Part shown: positions 33,724-44,220 of the stretch, piece by piece
Layout of the letters: each line of letters opens with the position of its first letter
How positions within the stretch are numbered: the first letter of the stretch is position 1
NCBI RefSeq assembly: GCF_000526915.1
Contig: NZ_JAGZ01000005.1
Location: forward strand, 1-64,000
DNA: 64,000 nucleotides
DNA from: Mycobacterium genavense ATCC 51234
GTDB lineage: Bacteria > Actinomycetota > Actinomycetes > Mycobacteriales > Mycobacteriaceae
Direction: 5' to 3'
The notes under the pieces: model-generated
What the model saw: only the letters and a program-made list of their open reading frames with translations
Database searches by the model: none
Told to the model about the DNA's origin: nothing
Translations under genes and position numbers: made by a program

Positions 33724-34653
33724 ATGGCCGGAAACTCGCGGCGGCAAGGGGCAATACGCAGGTCCGGTAAGAAAGCCCCGACGGTAGGTTCAGGCGGTCA
33801 GCGGCGCCGGGCGCTGGAAGGCCGTGGCCCCACCCCGCCGGCGCACCTGCGCCCCAATCATCCCGCTGCCAAGCGTGCTGCCCAGTCGCAGCCGCGCCGG
33901 CCTGCCAAACGAACCGACGAAACCGAAACCGTGCTCGGTCGCAACCCGGTAGTGGAATGCCTACGCGCCGGAGTCCCGGCGACCGCTCTGTACGTCGCGC
34001 TGGGCGCAGAAGCGGACGAGCGCCTGACCGAATCCGTCACCCGGGCCGCCGATTTGGGCATCGCGATCCTGGAAGTGCCGCGCTCCGATCTGGACAAAAT
34101 GACCAACAACCATCTACACCAGGGCGTAGCGCTGCAGGTGCCGCCGTACAACTATGCCCACCCCGACGACCTGCTCACCACCGCACTGCAGTCGCCGCCG
34201 GCGCTGCTGGTCGCGCTGGACAACATCTCCGATCCCCGCAACCTCGGAGCGATCGTTCGTTCGGTCACGGCCTTCGGCGGTCACGGCGTGGTCGTACCGC
34301 AGCGCCGTTCGGCCTCGGTGACGGCGGTGGCCTGGCGCACCAGCGCCGGCGCGGCTGCCCGGCTTCCGGTGGCACGCACCACCAATCTCACCAGGACACT
34401 GAAGAATTGGGCAGACCGGGGGGTGCGGGTGATCGGGCTGGATGCCGGCGGCGACACGATAGTCGACGACCTGGACGGCACCGACCCGACGGTGGTGGTC
34501 GTCGGATCCGAAGGCAAGGGCCTGTCCCGGTTGGTGCGGCAGAACTGTGACCAGGTGGTGTCGATACCAATGGCCGGGCAGGCCGAATCGCTGAATGCCT
34601 CGGTGGCCGCCGGGGTGGTACTCGCCGAAATCGCGCGTCAGCGCAGGAGTTAA
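33724..34653 (+). CDS. rlmB: 23S rRNA 2'-O-ribose methyltransferase (SpoU/TrmH family)
   Basis: 309 residues, matching Rv3579c. A basic low-complexity N terminus (1-65) precedes the SpoU substrate-binding domain ([15 protein letters not shown]) and the knotted catalytic domain with motifs [28 protein letters not shown] and [18 protein letters not shown]. RlmB family members methylate G2251 of 23S rRNA in E. coli; the exact target here is inferred. It is cotranscribed with cysS. Confidence 0.93.
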   Translation: MAGNSRRQGAIRRSGKKAPTVGSGGQRRRALEGRGPTPPAHLRPNHPAAKRAAQSQPRRPAKRTDETETVLGRNPVVECLRAGVPATALYVALGAEADERLTESVTRAADLGIAILEVPRSDLDKMTNNHLHQGVALQVPPYNYAHPDDLLTTALQSPPALLVALDNISDPRNLGAIVRSVTAFGGHGVVVPQRRSASVTAVAWRTSAGAAARLPVARTTNLTRTLKNWADRGVRVIGLDAGGDTIVDDLDGTDPTVVVVGSEGKGLSRLVRQNCDQVVSIPMAGQAESLNASVAAGVVLAEIARQRRS

Positions 34654-34658
34654 CCCGA

Positions 34659-35639
34659 TTGGCCGGCCGGCTCACCCGCCTGGGCGCCGTGCTCACCGCG
34701 GTCGCGTTGCTGGTGCCGCTGCCGCTGTCCGCGGCGCAGGAATCGGGCCTCGATCTGCAGGCGCATCGCGGCGGGCGGGGCGAAACCACCGAGGAATCGT
34801 TGCGGGCGTTCGCTAAATCGCTCGAAATCGGGGTCAGCACACTCGAACTCGACGTTGTTATCACCGAGGACCGCCAACCGCTGGTGTGGCACGATCCGGT
34901 GATCGACGCGCAGAAATGCGTCGGCACCGGACCCGCATTCGCCGTCGACCCGCAATACCCCTATGTCGGGAAGTTGGTGCACGAGCTCACCCTGACGCAG
35001 ATCCGCACCCTGGAGTGCGGACGCCTATTGCCCGAGTTTCCCCGCGCCGAAGTGGTGCGGGGAAACAAGATAGCGACCCTGCCGGAGGTCTTCGCGCTCG
35101 CCGACTCGTACCGAGCGTCGGTGCGCTACAACATCGAAACCAAGGTGGAGGCCGACCAGCCGAGCAGATCTGCCGAGCCCCAGGAGTTCGTCGACGTGAT
35201 CCTGGGTGCGGTCCGGTCCGCCGGCAAGGTCTCTTCCGTCGAGATCCAAAGCTTCGACTGGCGAACGCTGCCGATGGTGCACCGGGCCGAACCGTCGATA
35301 CCGTTGGTGGCGTTGTACGACGAGCAAACCTGGGCACCGGATTCGCCGTGGCTGAACGGCATCGACGCCGCGGTGGTCGGGGATCCGATGCTCGGGGCGC
35401 TGATGGTGGGGGCCAACGCCGTCTCGCCCCGATACCAGCTGGTCACCGGCAAGCCATATGTCGATCACGCACATACGTTGGGGCTCAAGGTAATTCCGTG
35501 GACCGTCAATGACGCCGGTGCCATGCGCGAGCAAATCGGGTACGGTGTCGACGGCCTCATCACCGACTACCCCGCGACGCTGCGCGGCGTGCTGGCCGAG
35601 CTCGGCATGCCGTTGCCGCCGGCCTATCACCGGGGCTAA
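34659..35639 (+). CDS. secreted glycerophosphodiester phosphodiesterase
   Basis: 326 residues starting at TTG 34659, five bases after rlmB. A signal peptide (about 1-26, LTAVALLVPLPLSAAQ) precedes a GDPD TIM barrel. It shows LQAHRGGRGETTEES for the catalytic His-Arg, LELDVVITEDRQPLVWHDP for the metal Glu/Asp and second His, NIETKVEA and LGLKVIPWTVND. It would release glycerol phosphate from glycerophosphodiesters outside the membrane. As I recall this gene is not between rlmB and arsB in M. tuberculosis, so it begins the accessory island. Confidence 0.9.
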   Translation: MAGRLTRLGAVLTAVALLVPLPLSAAQESGLDLQAHRGGRGETTEESLRAFAKSLEIGVSTLELDVVITEDRQPLVWHDPVIDAQKCVGTGPAFAVDPQYPYVGKLVHELTLTQIRTLECGRLLPEFPRAEVVRGNKIATLPEVFALADSYRASVRYNIETKVEADQPSRSAEPQEFVDVILGAVRSAGKVSSVEIQSFDWRTLPMVHRAEPSIPLVALYDEQTWAPDSPWLNGIDAAVVGDPMLGALMVGANAVSPRYQLVTGKPYVDHAHTLGLKVIPWTVNDAGAMREQIGYGVDGLITDYPATLRGVLAELGMPLPPAYHRG

Positions 35640-37008
35640 TCGGCAATACGGTCGGCCGGGTCAGATCGATGGCTTCCCGTCGCCGATCGGCCAGGGCGGC
35701 GCGCCACAGGATGCCCGGGCGCAGCAACCGGCTAGCGGGGTCGACGAACGAGGTCACCCGGAAGACCTGATCGACTGCGGCGGGGTCGTATTCGGCCGCG
35801 GCGAGCACCCGATCGACGTACGCGTTGAGCAGACGTGTGAGCAACGGTGGCTTGCCGTCAATCTCCGGCAGGCAGAGGTCCGGATTGGCCGACAGTTCCT
35901 AGGCCGTGCGGATCGGTACCGCCGCGGCCCGGAAGAATCGCCCGGCCAAATCCGCTGTGCCGCAGTCCAGGCAGTCGCGCAGCGCCAATGCCTCGAGGGC
36001 GGCGACGATCATGCCCTGGCCGTAGATCGGGTTGAAGCTGCAGATCGCGTCGCCGAAAACCAGCAGGCCCTGGGGGAACCGCCGCAACTTGTCGTAGCGG
36101 CGCCACCGGCTGGAGGGCTGACGGTGCCGCGTCGCCGCTCCGAGCGGTTCGGCGGCCTGTATGGCGGCCAGCACGTGCGGTGGCGCGCAGTCCTCGACGA
36201 ATTCGCACATCGACGTCAGGTCGGGAAGCGGCCCATGACCCGCGATGCCGAAGACGGTGAACATCCAGGTGTCGTACTCCGAATGCACAAAGCCCAGCCC
36301 GCGCGGCCGGCCCGGCGCGGTTCCTACGATGAAACCGAACTCGTGCAACGCGTCCGGTGCCATGCTCAGCAGCTGGCTCACGTAGGTCAACTCCACCCGG
36401 ACCTGGTCCTCGCGTGGGCCGTCGTAGCCGAGGTCGGTCAGCCAGGTCGGCGTGCGGGCGCCGCGTCCGGTCGCATCGATCACCAAATCCGCTCGCAGCG
36501 TGAGGCCTTCATTGTTGCGACGGTGGACCACGCGCGCCCCGGTGACGCGACGGCGGTCCGGCGTCGCGGTCAAGTCGACGATGTCGTGCTCGTCGAGTAG
36601 CGTGATGTTGGGAATGCTGCGCAGCCGCGCGCGGACGTGGTCCTCGAGGAAAGGTCGGGTGGCGATGTACGCGGTGAACGACGGGGCGCTGCCGTTTCGG
36701 GCCATCAGGTGCCCGCCCACGTCGTAGTAGACCTGCGACAGATCCGTGCCGTCCAGGTAATGCGCACCGTCGACCAGCAGTTCGTCGAGAATGCCGGGGA
36801 ACAATTCCTCCAGTGCTTGCGCACCGCGGGGCAGCAGGCCGTGCAGGTGCCGACCCTGCGGCACCCCCCGGCGAGGGACACCGATATCGGGAAGCGGGTC
36901 GCGCTCCGCCACCGTCACCACGTCGAAGAGCTCGCTGAGGGAGCGCGCGGCCAACAGACCGGCCATGCTCGCTCCCAATACCACCGCGTGATTGCCGATC
37001 TTCGCCAT
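35560..37008 (-). pseudogene. FAD-dependent monooxygenase with in-frame amber stop
   Basis: A full-length flavoprotein monooxygenase of about 482 residues is readable in one frame, interrupted by a single TAG at 35899-35901. It begins [20 protein letters not shown], an FAD GxGxxG-type site. Internal [17 protein letters not shown] and [19 protein letters not shown] are the second and third FAD motifs. After the stop the frame continues ELSANPDLCLPEIDGKPPLL and ends at 35560, overlapping the end of the convergent phosphodiesterase. The stop replaces a residue after PIRTA, most simply Trp (TGG to TAG). About 110 C-terminal residues are lost. Confidence 0.85.
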
Positions 37009-37077
37009 AGCCGACCGCCTGTGCTGAGCGCTTATCCCGACGAAAGCCATGCTCATGGCCGATGACCGGCGACGGCA

Positions 37078-37093
37078 GCGTAGTCGACTACGC
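37078..37093. promoter_or_regulatory. 16-bp perfect palindrome between divergent monooxygenase and LuxR genes
   Basis: GCGTAGTCGACTACGC is its own reverse complement and lies in the roughly 170-base divergent intergenic region. A 13-of-16 match is found before the P450 gene at 39826-39841. It is a candidate operator of the adjacent LuxR-type regulator (inference). Confidence 0.5.
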
Positions 37094-37179
37094 CACTGCT
37101 AGGTTGCGGCTACACATCGGCTCACCGAAACGTCGGCAAAGCGGCCCATCCGATGCTCGTGCACCGTTGTAGTCGCCGA

Positions 37180-39831
37180 GTGATCGGTGCTGAGCCGTTG
37201 ACCGGGCGCGACAGTGAATTAGGGATCATTCGCCGCGCCCTCAGCGCAGCGGGCAGTCACTCGGGCGTGGTAGTCGCCGGAGCCGCCGGCGTGGGCAAGA
37301 CCTGGCTGGCCCACGAGGCGTTGCGGCGGGCCGCGGCGGCGGGGGAGCGGACGAAGTGGATCGTCGGCACCGACTCGGCGCAGGCTGCCGCTGGGAGCGT
37401 TCATCGGATCGCTGGGCGAGGCGATGTCGAACCCATTGACCGATGTGCAGCGGGTGATCAATTCGTTTGTCGCGCAACAACGTCGGGGCCGGGTCGTGGT
37501 CGGGGTGGACGACGCCCACCTGCTGGACGGATTGTCCGCCCTGGTCGTCCACCAGCTGGCGCAGTCGGGTGGGGTGCGACTGGTGGTCACAATCCGCACC
37601 GGCAGCGACGAACCCGATGCGGTGACGGCGCTGTGGAAGGACGGGCTGCTGGATCGGCTTGATCTGGAACCGCTCTCGGCCGCCGCGACGCGCGAGGTCA
37701 TCGAGAGCAAGCTGGACGGTCCGGTCGATGCACGCAGTGCCGCCCGCTTCCAGAAGCTGACCGGCGGGAACGCCCTTTTCCTGCGCCAGCTGCTGGCCGA
37801 TCAGGTGGCCGCGGGGCGGATGCGCAAGACCGCCGGGGTATGGATGTGGGACGGCGATGTCGCGGTCTCGGCCAGCCTGTCCGACACGCTGAGACGCCAG
37901 ATGGGCCGGCTGAGCCCGGGGATGGCGATGGTGGTCGACGTGCTGTCGCAATGTGAGTCGCTGGCCGTTGGCGTGCTGTGCGACTTGGTGGAACGCAGCG
38001 ATGTGGCCGCCGCCGAGCGGATGGGTTTGGTGAACATCGAGCGCACCGCCGCCGGATTGATGGCCCGGCTCGCCCATCCGCTCTTCGGTGAGCTGCGCCG
38101 CGCGAGCGCCGGCGAGTTGTATCTCTGCGAAATCCGGGGCAGGTTGGCGACGTGGTTGGGTGACGACGGCGATGCCGACATGCAGGGCACCGTGCGCCGC
38201 GCGCTGCTGCGTCTCGAGTCGGATCTCGATCCCGACCCCGCGTTGTACCTGGAATCGGCGCGCCATGCCATGACGCTGCTCGATCTGGAATTGGCCGACC
38301 GGTTCGCCAATGCCGCCACACAAGCCGGCGCCCCCGGGGCCGCCGAGGTGCGGGCGATGAACCTGGTATTGCTCGGGCGCAGCGAGCTCGCCGAGGCGGC
38401 GTTGCGTGAGATGGCCTGCGACGGGCTGCCCGGCTGCCACCACTGGGCGACCGTGCGGGCGGCCAACCTGATTTGGTGGCTGTTCAGGCCGCGCGACGCC
38501 GCCCCGATTCTGGACGGGCTTGCGGCCGCGCCCGAGACGTCGGCGCAGCGGGCCGAGCGGTTGGCGGTGCAGGCGTGTCTGGACGCGGTGTCGGCGCGCT
38601 GCGATATCGCAGCCGAAAATGCCCGGGCCGCATTGGCTTTCCCGGAATTATCGGGCTTCCACGCGATGATGGCCTCGCTGGCGCTGACCATGGCGATGGG
38701 GGCGTTGGGTCAGGTCGACGACCTTTCGGACATCGCAGAGCAAGCGCTGCGGCGTGCGACGACGTCATTTCAGGCATCCCATATGCGGTACTGGTTCGCC
38801 GCCGTCTACGGCCGCGCCTGTCGGCTGGTCGGACGGATCGGCGAATTCGTCGGCACGGCACAGCAACTGGCCGACTCGGCTCGCGAGATCCCCGGCCTGG
38901 CGTATGCGAATCTCTCTTATCTGCTGGGTAACGCCGAGCTGGCCCGCGGCGCCGTCGCTGAGTCGGCCCGATTGGTGCACGAGGCGGTTGCCGGGGTGCA
39001 AATACACTCCGTCACAACGGGATTGCGGCCGGCGACGTACTTCGCCCTTGCGGAGGCGCACGCCAAGCTCGGACAGGCCGTCGAAGCGAATGATGCTGTC
39101 ACCGCCGCACGGTCGTGCGTGCCGCCGGACTTTCTGTTCATGCACACCGCGTTGGCGTTGGCCGACGGTTGGACGATGGCCGCCAACGGACACTTGACCG
39201 AGGCCGTGGCAACCGCGCGTGAGGCGGCACGCCTGGCCCGCGATCGCGGCCAGCCCACTCATGAGCTCGCCTGCATTCAGGCCGCAGCGCAATGGGGCGA
39301 TGCCTCGCAGGCGGCGCGGGCGCGCGAGCTGGCCGATACGCTGTCGCTGCCGCTGGCCGATGCCATCGCGTCCCACGCGGCGGCCCTGCTCGCCGGCGAC
39401 GGCGAGGGCCTGCTGGCGGCCTCGGCGGCGTACCGGGCGATCGGTGATCGGGCCACCGCCGCCGACGCGGCGGCGCAGGCGTCCGTTGCGTTCGACGAAT
39501 GTCAGCACCATCGACGCGGGATGTATGCCGCGGCCCTGGCCCGGGAGTTGGCCGATGAATGCGGCGGGTTGCACACGCCGGCGCTGCGGACTCCGACGGG
39601 CATAAAGTTGTCCGGCCGCCAGCGCGACGTCGTCGAACTCGTCGTGGCGGGGCTGTCTAACCGCGACATCGCCGAGCAGCTGGTGATGGCGGTGCGCACC
39701 GTCGAGGGTCACGTGTACCGGGCCTGCCAGCGGGTGGGGGCCCAGTCGCGCGAGGAACTGGCGTCGATCATCCGATCGGGCCCCTGCGGGGACGAAGCTT
39801 ACGCGGCGCGTCCGCGCGGCAAGTGGGGTAG
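37180..39831 (+). pseudogene. large ATPase-LuxR transcriptional regulator, frameshifted
   Basis: About 880 residues. It has an N-terminal AAA/NB-ARC-type ATPase with Walker A GAAGVGKT (near 37285) and Walker B VVVGVDDAHLL, a long helical TPR-like middle, and a C-terminal LuxR helix-turn-helix (LSGRQRDVVELVVAGLSNRD). The family resembles the M. tuberculosis Rv0386/Rv2488c regulators. The ATPase is split by an indel near 37387, after GTDSAQ and before LPLGAFIGSLGEAMSNPL. The frame at the 3' end stays open to 40087, far into the P450 gene, so a second indel probably hides the native stop, perhaps the TAG at 39829-39831. The start codon (GTG 37180) is uncertain. Confidence 0.75.
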
Positions 39832-39841
39832 TCGGCTATGC
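39826..39841. promoter_or_regulatory. degenerate copy of the 37078 palindrome upstream of the P450
   Basis: GGGTAGTCGGCTATGC matches 13 of 16 positions of the perfect palindrome at 37078-37093. It lies 57 bases before the P450 ATG. Confidence 0.4.
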
Positions 39842-39897
39842 ATGTGCGCAAACACAACGCGGCCATACCGTGCCTTCAGCAAACGAAGGAGTGCGGC

Positions 39898-41287
39898 ATG
39901 GTCGAGATCCTCAAGACACCCGTCGTCGAGGCGGCGGACCTGGCGCCGAAGAATCCGCTCCCGTACTGGCGCCAACTCAAGGCGGTACGGTCCTACGTCG
40001 ACGAGCTGCAAGCATTGCTGGACGCCGGGGGCCGGGTCACCCGGCTGCGGCTCGCCCCGGCGTGGCTGTTGCCGGACGTGGTGGTGATCGCGACGCCGCA
40101 GGGCGCCCGAGATCTGTTGGGCCGCAACGACGAGATCTGCGACCGCGGCCGCGTCCGTTGGATGGCCGAGATGCGCGCTGATGGGCGGCAACTTGCTCAA
40201 CCTCCCACACGAACGCTGGCTACCGCGGCGGCGCGCGCTGCAGCCGATGTTCACCAAGCGCCAGGTGTCCGGCTATGCCGGGCACATGGGCGCGGCCGCT
40301 CAGGGGGTCGTCGACGGCTGGCGCGCCGGCGACATTGTGGACCTGGACCGCGAATGCCGGCTGCTCACCCTGCGGGCACTCGGGCGGTCGGTGCTCGGCG
40401 TGGATCTCGACGAGCGGGCCGAGGAGGTCGGGCATGCGTTGCGGGCCTCGCTGTCGTGGGTGGCCGACCGTGCGGCGCGGCCGGTGAACCCGCCGCGCTG
40501 GCTGCCGACCCCGAGTCAGCGCGCCGCGCGCCGGGCCAACGTCATCCTGCACGGGCTGGCCGCCGAAATTCTGCATGCGGTGCGCGCCGATCCCGACCGG
40601 GACGCGCCGCTGGTGCGGGTATTGATCGAGGCGATCGATCCGGAGACCGGTCTGCCCTTGACCGACGACGAGATCTGCGCCGAGTTGGTGCTTTTCATGC
40701 TCGCGGGCCACGACACCACGTCGACCACGCTGACCTACGCGTTGTGGTCGTTGGGACATCATCCCGGCATTCAGGACCGGGTGCGAGCAGAGGTCGCGAC
40801 GCTGGGTGACCGCCCGCTCACCCCGGACGACGTGATCCAACTCGGTTTGACCGTGCGGGTGCTGCACGAGGCGCTGCGGTTGTGTCCACCCGCGTCGGGG
40901 ACGGCCCGAACGCCCACCCGCGACATCGTGGTGGACGGCTACCGGGTACCGGCCAAAACCATTGCGCTGGTGAGCTTTTACACGCTACACCGCGATCCCG
41001 ACCTGTGAAAGGATCCGCTGTGTTTCGACCCGGACCGCTTCCTGCCGGACCGGTCGACGGGCCGCAGCCGGTGGCAGTATCTGCCGTTCGGTGGCGGGCC
41101 GCGCTCGTGTATCGGCGACCACTTCGCGATGCTGGAGGCCACCATCGCGCTGGCCACCATCATCCGCACCGCTGAGATCGCCTCCCTCGACTACGATTTC
41201 CCGCTGGCCACACCGTTCACGGTCGTCGCCGCGAAGCCCATTCACGCCCACATTTACCTGCGGGCGAAGACGGTGGTCTTCGTCTGA
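39898..41287 (+). pseudogene. cytochrome P450, frameshift plus in-frame opal stop
   Basis: A complete P450 outline of about 463 residues. It starts MVEILKTPVVEAADL with ribosome site GAAGGAG. I-helix AGHDTTSTTL, ExxR in HEALRLCPP and haem motif [15 protein letters not shown] are all present. It is broken by a two-base loss near 40177 (between MRA and MGGNLLNLPHERW) and by TGA at 41006-41008 between HRDPDL and [11 protein letters not shown], where P450s have Trp or similar. The haem-binding Cys lies beyond the stop, so the product is dead. Substrate unknown; probable redox partner of the neighbouring flavoprotein pathway. Confidence 0.88.
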
Positions 41288-42529
41288 CTACAGCCCCAGC
41301 AGCCGCGCCGACCCCCACAGTGTGACGACCGCCACCACCAGGGCCGGGGGCACGATGCACAGGCCCAGGCGGGTGTACTCGCCGACACTTGCCTCGACGT
41401 CATGCTGACGAAGTACGCGTCGCCACAACAGGTTTGACAGCGAACCGACGTAGGTCAGGTTGGGTCCAATGTTGACCCCGATCAGCACTGCTAGGATCAC
41501 GACGGGCCCGTAGGGCGCGACAAGTGGCAACAGCACCAGGGTGGCCGGCAGATTGTTCACCACATTGGCCAGTACGGCGGCCACCGCGGCGATGGCAAGT
41601 AACACCGGCAGCCCCGACCCGTGCGGCAGCACCGCCGACATCGCGCGGTCCATCCCGCTGCGCGTGACCGCTTGCACCACGACGCCCAGTGCCAACACGA
41701 ACAGCAAAAACGAAAGCTGGGCCGAGCGCAGGATGTCCACAAACGTGGTGTGCCGGCGGCGCAGCTGCGCACCGCCAGCACCGAGGCGCCGGCCAGCGCC
41801 ACCCACGCCGGGGCTACCCCCAGCGGTTCGGAGAATGCGAACCCGACCAGCGTCAGCGCCACCATCATCAACACGAACACCAGACGCCGGGGGGCGGGCC
41901 CGAGTTCCGCCGGGTCCGGTTCCACCCGCAGATCGTGGGCGAAGAAGCCGCGGAAAACCAGGTACAGCGTGGCGACCGTGGCCAGCCACGGCAACGCCAT
42001 CACCAAGGTGAACTGGGTGAAGGAGACGTCGGCGACGTGAAATGCGAGCAGGTTGGTCAGGTTGGAGACCGGCAGCAGCAGCGAGGCGCCGTTGGCGAGG
42101 TGGGCCGGGGCATAGGCACCCGGGCGCACGGGTGTTCGCAACCGGCGCACCGCGGCCAGCACCACCGGCGTCAGCAGCACGACGGTGGCGTCCAGGCTCA
42201 ACACGGCGGTGATGGTGGCGGCGATGACGAACACGTGGCGCAGCAGCGAATGCGAACCGCGCGGTGTCCGGGCGATCGTCGCGCCGGCGACCTCGAATAG
42301 GCCTTCGTCGTCACACAGCTTGGCCAACACCAGCACCGCGCCCAGGAACGCGACCACCCCGGACAGGTCGGTGACCTGGCGGGCCCCCTGGTGAACCGAG
42401 ACCGCGCCGATTGCCACCACGATGAGCGCGGCCGGAACCGCGGCCAGCGCCTCCGGCCAGCCCCGCGGGCGCGCGACGGCGAATCCCCAGGACCACGGCA
42501 AGCAGCAGCAGCGAAACGGTCAGGGCCAA
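41288..42529 (-). pseudogene. arsB2: ArsB/NhaD-family arsenite-type transporter, two frameshifts
   Basis: A polytopic membrane protein of the ArsB/NhaD (citMHS) permease superfamily, matching ArsB2 (Rv3578). The summed length from the TTG at 42529 is 414 codons, as expected for 413 residues, but the protein is spread over three frames. MALTVSLLLLAVVLG lies in one, FAVARPRGWPEALAAV onward in a second (break near 42488), and ILRSAQLSFLLFVLALG to the end in the first again (break near 41760). The two shifts compensate, leaving an internal region out of frame. Conserved NNLPATLVLLP and NIGPNLTYVGSL are readable. Confidence 0.8.
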
Positions 42530-42532
42530 GGT

Positions 42533-43453
42533 TTAGACCATCCAAGGGTTTTCGCGACGCCATACCGTCGGCAGGTGCAGCGCGACACCGTCACGTGCGG
42601 CCAGCTCGTCCAGCACCCGGATGGACACGTCCAGGTCATCGCCCGCATATGGCAAGGCCCGCAACGGTTTTGACAACGGTCGGAAGAAGTCGTCCCAGTG
42701 GATCAGGATCACCCGGCGTGCGCCCACCGCCTGCACGGTCTCGGCCCAGTAGTCGAGCAGGTAGGACCGCGGCCGCAAACCCAGTTGACCGACCGACAGG
42801 TAGACCGCATCGGCGCGCCGCCCGGCCAGCGCGCCTTTGACGAAGCCGGCGCTGCCCTGGATCAGCAACCGCCGATCCGATGGCAGGTGGTGGATCAGCG
42901 TCGACCACGACTCGCCGCAGCGGTAGGCCGACGCCTTCACCGGCGGCACCACTGGTGCGTCGATCACGCCGGGGAACCGGTCGGGTGGACAGTGGTGCGA
43001 TTTCACCAGCGTCACGTCGAAGGCGCCCAACCGAATTGGTTCGCCCGGAACCGCGACGGTCAGGCGGTGCTCCGGCAAGCCGTATCCGCGCCCGACGTTG
43101 GCGGCCGACTCGCCCCCGACCAACTGGGCACCGGTGCGGTCGGCGACCAGTGCGGAATCCATCGCGTGGTCGAAGTGGGTGTGCACCGGGATGACCGCCG
43201 CCAGCCGCGACACCTTGGCCCGGGCCAGGCAGCCGTCCACGCGCGCCTCCGACGGCGACAGCTTGCCCGCGGCGACCCGCGCCAGGCCGGGGCGGGAGAA
43301 GTAGCCGTCGGTCATCAGTGCCGACGAGCCGTCGTCGATCAGCACGGTCGCTACACCCATCCAGGTCGCCGAGAGCCCGCCGGGTTCGGCGGCGGGAGCG
43401 TCGAACCGATCCGCATACCGCGCGATATCGGGGCGCCCGAGTTTCAGCCTCAT
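42533..43453 (-). CDS. metallo-beta-lactamase-fold hydrolase (Rv3577-like)
   Basis: 306 residues. The metal-binding pattern is present as PVHTHFDHAMDS (HxHxDH type), with later His in VKSHHCPP and ILIHWDDF. The fold resembles the UlaG/NAPE-PLD group. Substrate unknown. Its ATG overlaps the pxpA stop by one base (TGATG), and arsB2 follows three bases after its stop, so the genes form one operon. Confidence 0.85.
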   Translation of the reverse strand: MRLKLGRPDIARYADRFDAPAAEPGGLSATWMGVATVLIDDGSSALMTDGYFSRPGLARVAAGKLSPSEARVDGCLARAKVSRLAAVIPVHTHFDHAMDSALVADRTGAQLVGGESAANVGRGYGLPEHRLTVAVPGEPIRLGAFDVTLVKSHHCPPDRFPGVIDAPVVPPVKASAYRCGESWSTLIHHLPSDRRLLIQGSAGFVKGALAGRRADAVYLSVGQLGLRPRSYLLDYWAETVQAVGARRVILIHWDDFFRPLSKPLRALPYAGDDLDVSIRVLDELAARDGVALHLPTVWRRENPWMV

Positions 43454-44211
43454 CAGCAGAACGCCCTGATCTCGATACCCGCGGCCTCGAGCTGAGCACG
43501 CACCGCGGCGGCGATCTGTACCGCGCCCGGCGAATCACCGTGTACGCATACAGATTCCACGCTCACCGCGATCTGGCTGCCGTCGACCGCGGCGACCTGA
43601 CCCGAGGTCGCCATGCGCACCACGCGCTGGGCGATCTCCTCGGGGTTGCGCAGCACCGCGTTCGGTTCGCGGCGTGAGACCAGCTGGCCGTCGGGCCGGT
43701 AGGCGCGATCGGCGAATGCCTCTGCCACGGTGTGCAATCCGACGCGCTCGGCCTCGTCGAAGAAGGCCGAACCCGCCATGCCGAGCACCGGCAGCGAGGG
43801 GTCGGCCAGCTGTACCGCCGCTGCCACCGCCGCGGCCTGTTCACGATGCGTGACGATCGTGTTGTACAGCGCGCCATGGGGTTTGACGTAGCAGACCGCC
43901 AAGCCTGCCGCGTGCGCGATCGCCTGCAAGGCGCCGATCTGATACACCACGTCGGCCACCAGATCCTCGGCGGCGACATCGATGAAGCGCCGGCCAAATC
44001 CGGCGAGGTCGCGATAGCCGACTTGAGCTCCGATGCGCACGCCGCGCTCGGCGGCCAACCGGCACACCCGTAACAGGCCGGCCGGATCACCCCCGTGGAA
44101 CCCGCACGCCACGTTCGCGCTCGTGACGATTCCGAGCATGGCGTCGTCGTCGCCCAGGCTCCAGACGCCGAAGCCCTCGCCCAAGTCGGCGTTCAGGTCG
44201 ATACCGGCCAC
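43453..44211 (-). CDS. pxpA: 5-oxoprolinase subunit PxpA (LamB/YcsF family)
   Basis: 252 residues beginning MAGIDLNADLGEGFGVWSLG, the family signature, with ANVACGFHGGDP and VKPHGALYN also present. PxpA works with PxpB and PxpC to hydrolyse 5-oxoproline to glutamate. Neither partner is in this window, so they must lie elsewhere if the activity exists. It starts at GTG 44211 and overlaps the metallo-hydrolase gene by one base. Confidence 0.93.
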   Translation of the reverse strand: MAGIDLNADLGEGFGVWSLGDDDAMLGIVTSANVACGFHGGDPAGLLRVCRLAAERGVRIGAQVGYRDLAGFGRRFIDVAAEDLVADVVYQIGALQAIAHAAGLAVCYVKPHGALYNTIVTHREQAAAVAAAVQLADPSLPVLGMAGSAFFDEAERVGLHTVAEAFADRAYRPDGQLVSRREPNAVLRNPEEIAQRVVRMATSGQVAAVDGSQIAVSVESVCVHGDSPGAVQIAAAVRAQLEAAGIEIRAFC

Positions 44212-44220
44212 CTGCCTAGC

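Noticed and set aside
37424..40087. LuxR reading frame continuing to 40087
   Set aside because: The last 85 codons overlap the P450 gene in another frame and have shadow composition. The native end is probably near 39831 before an indel.
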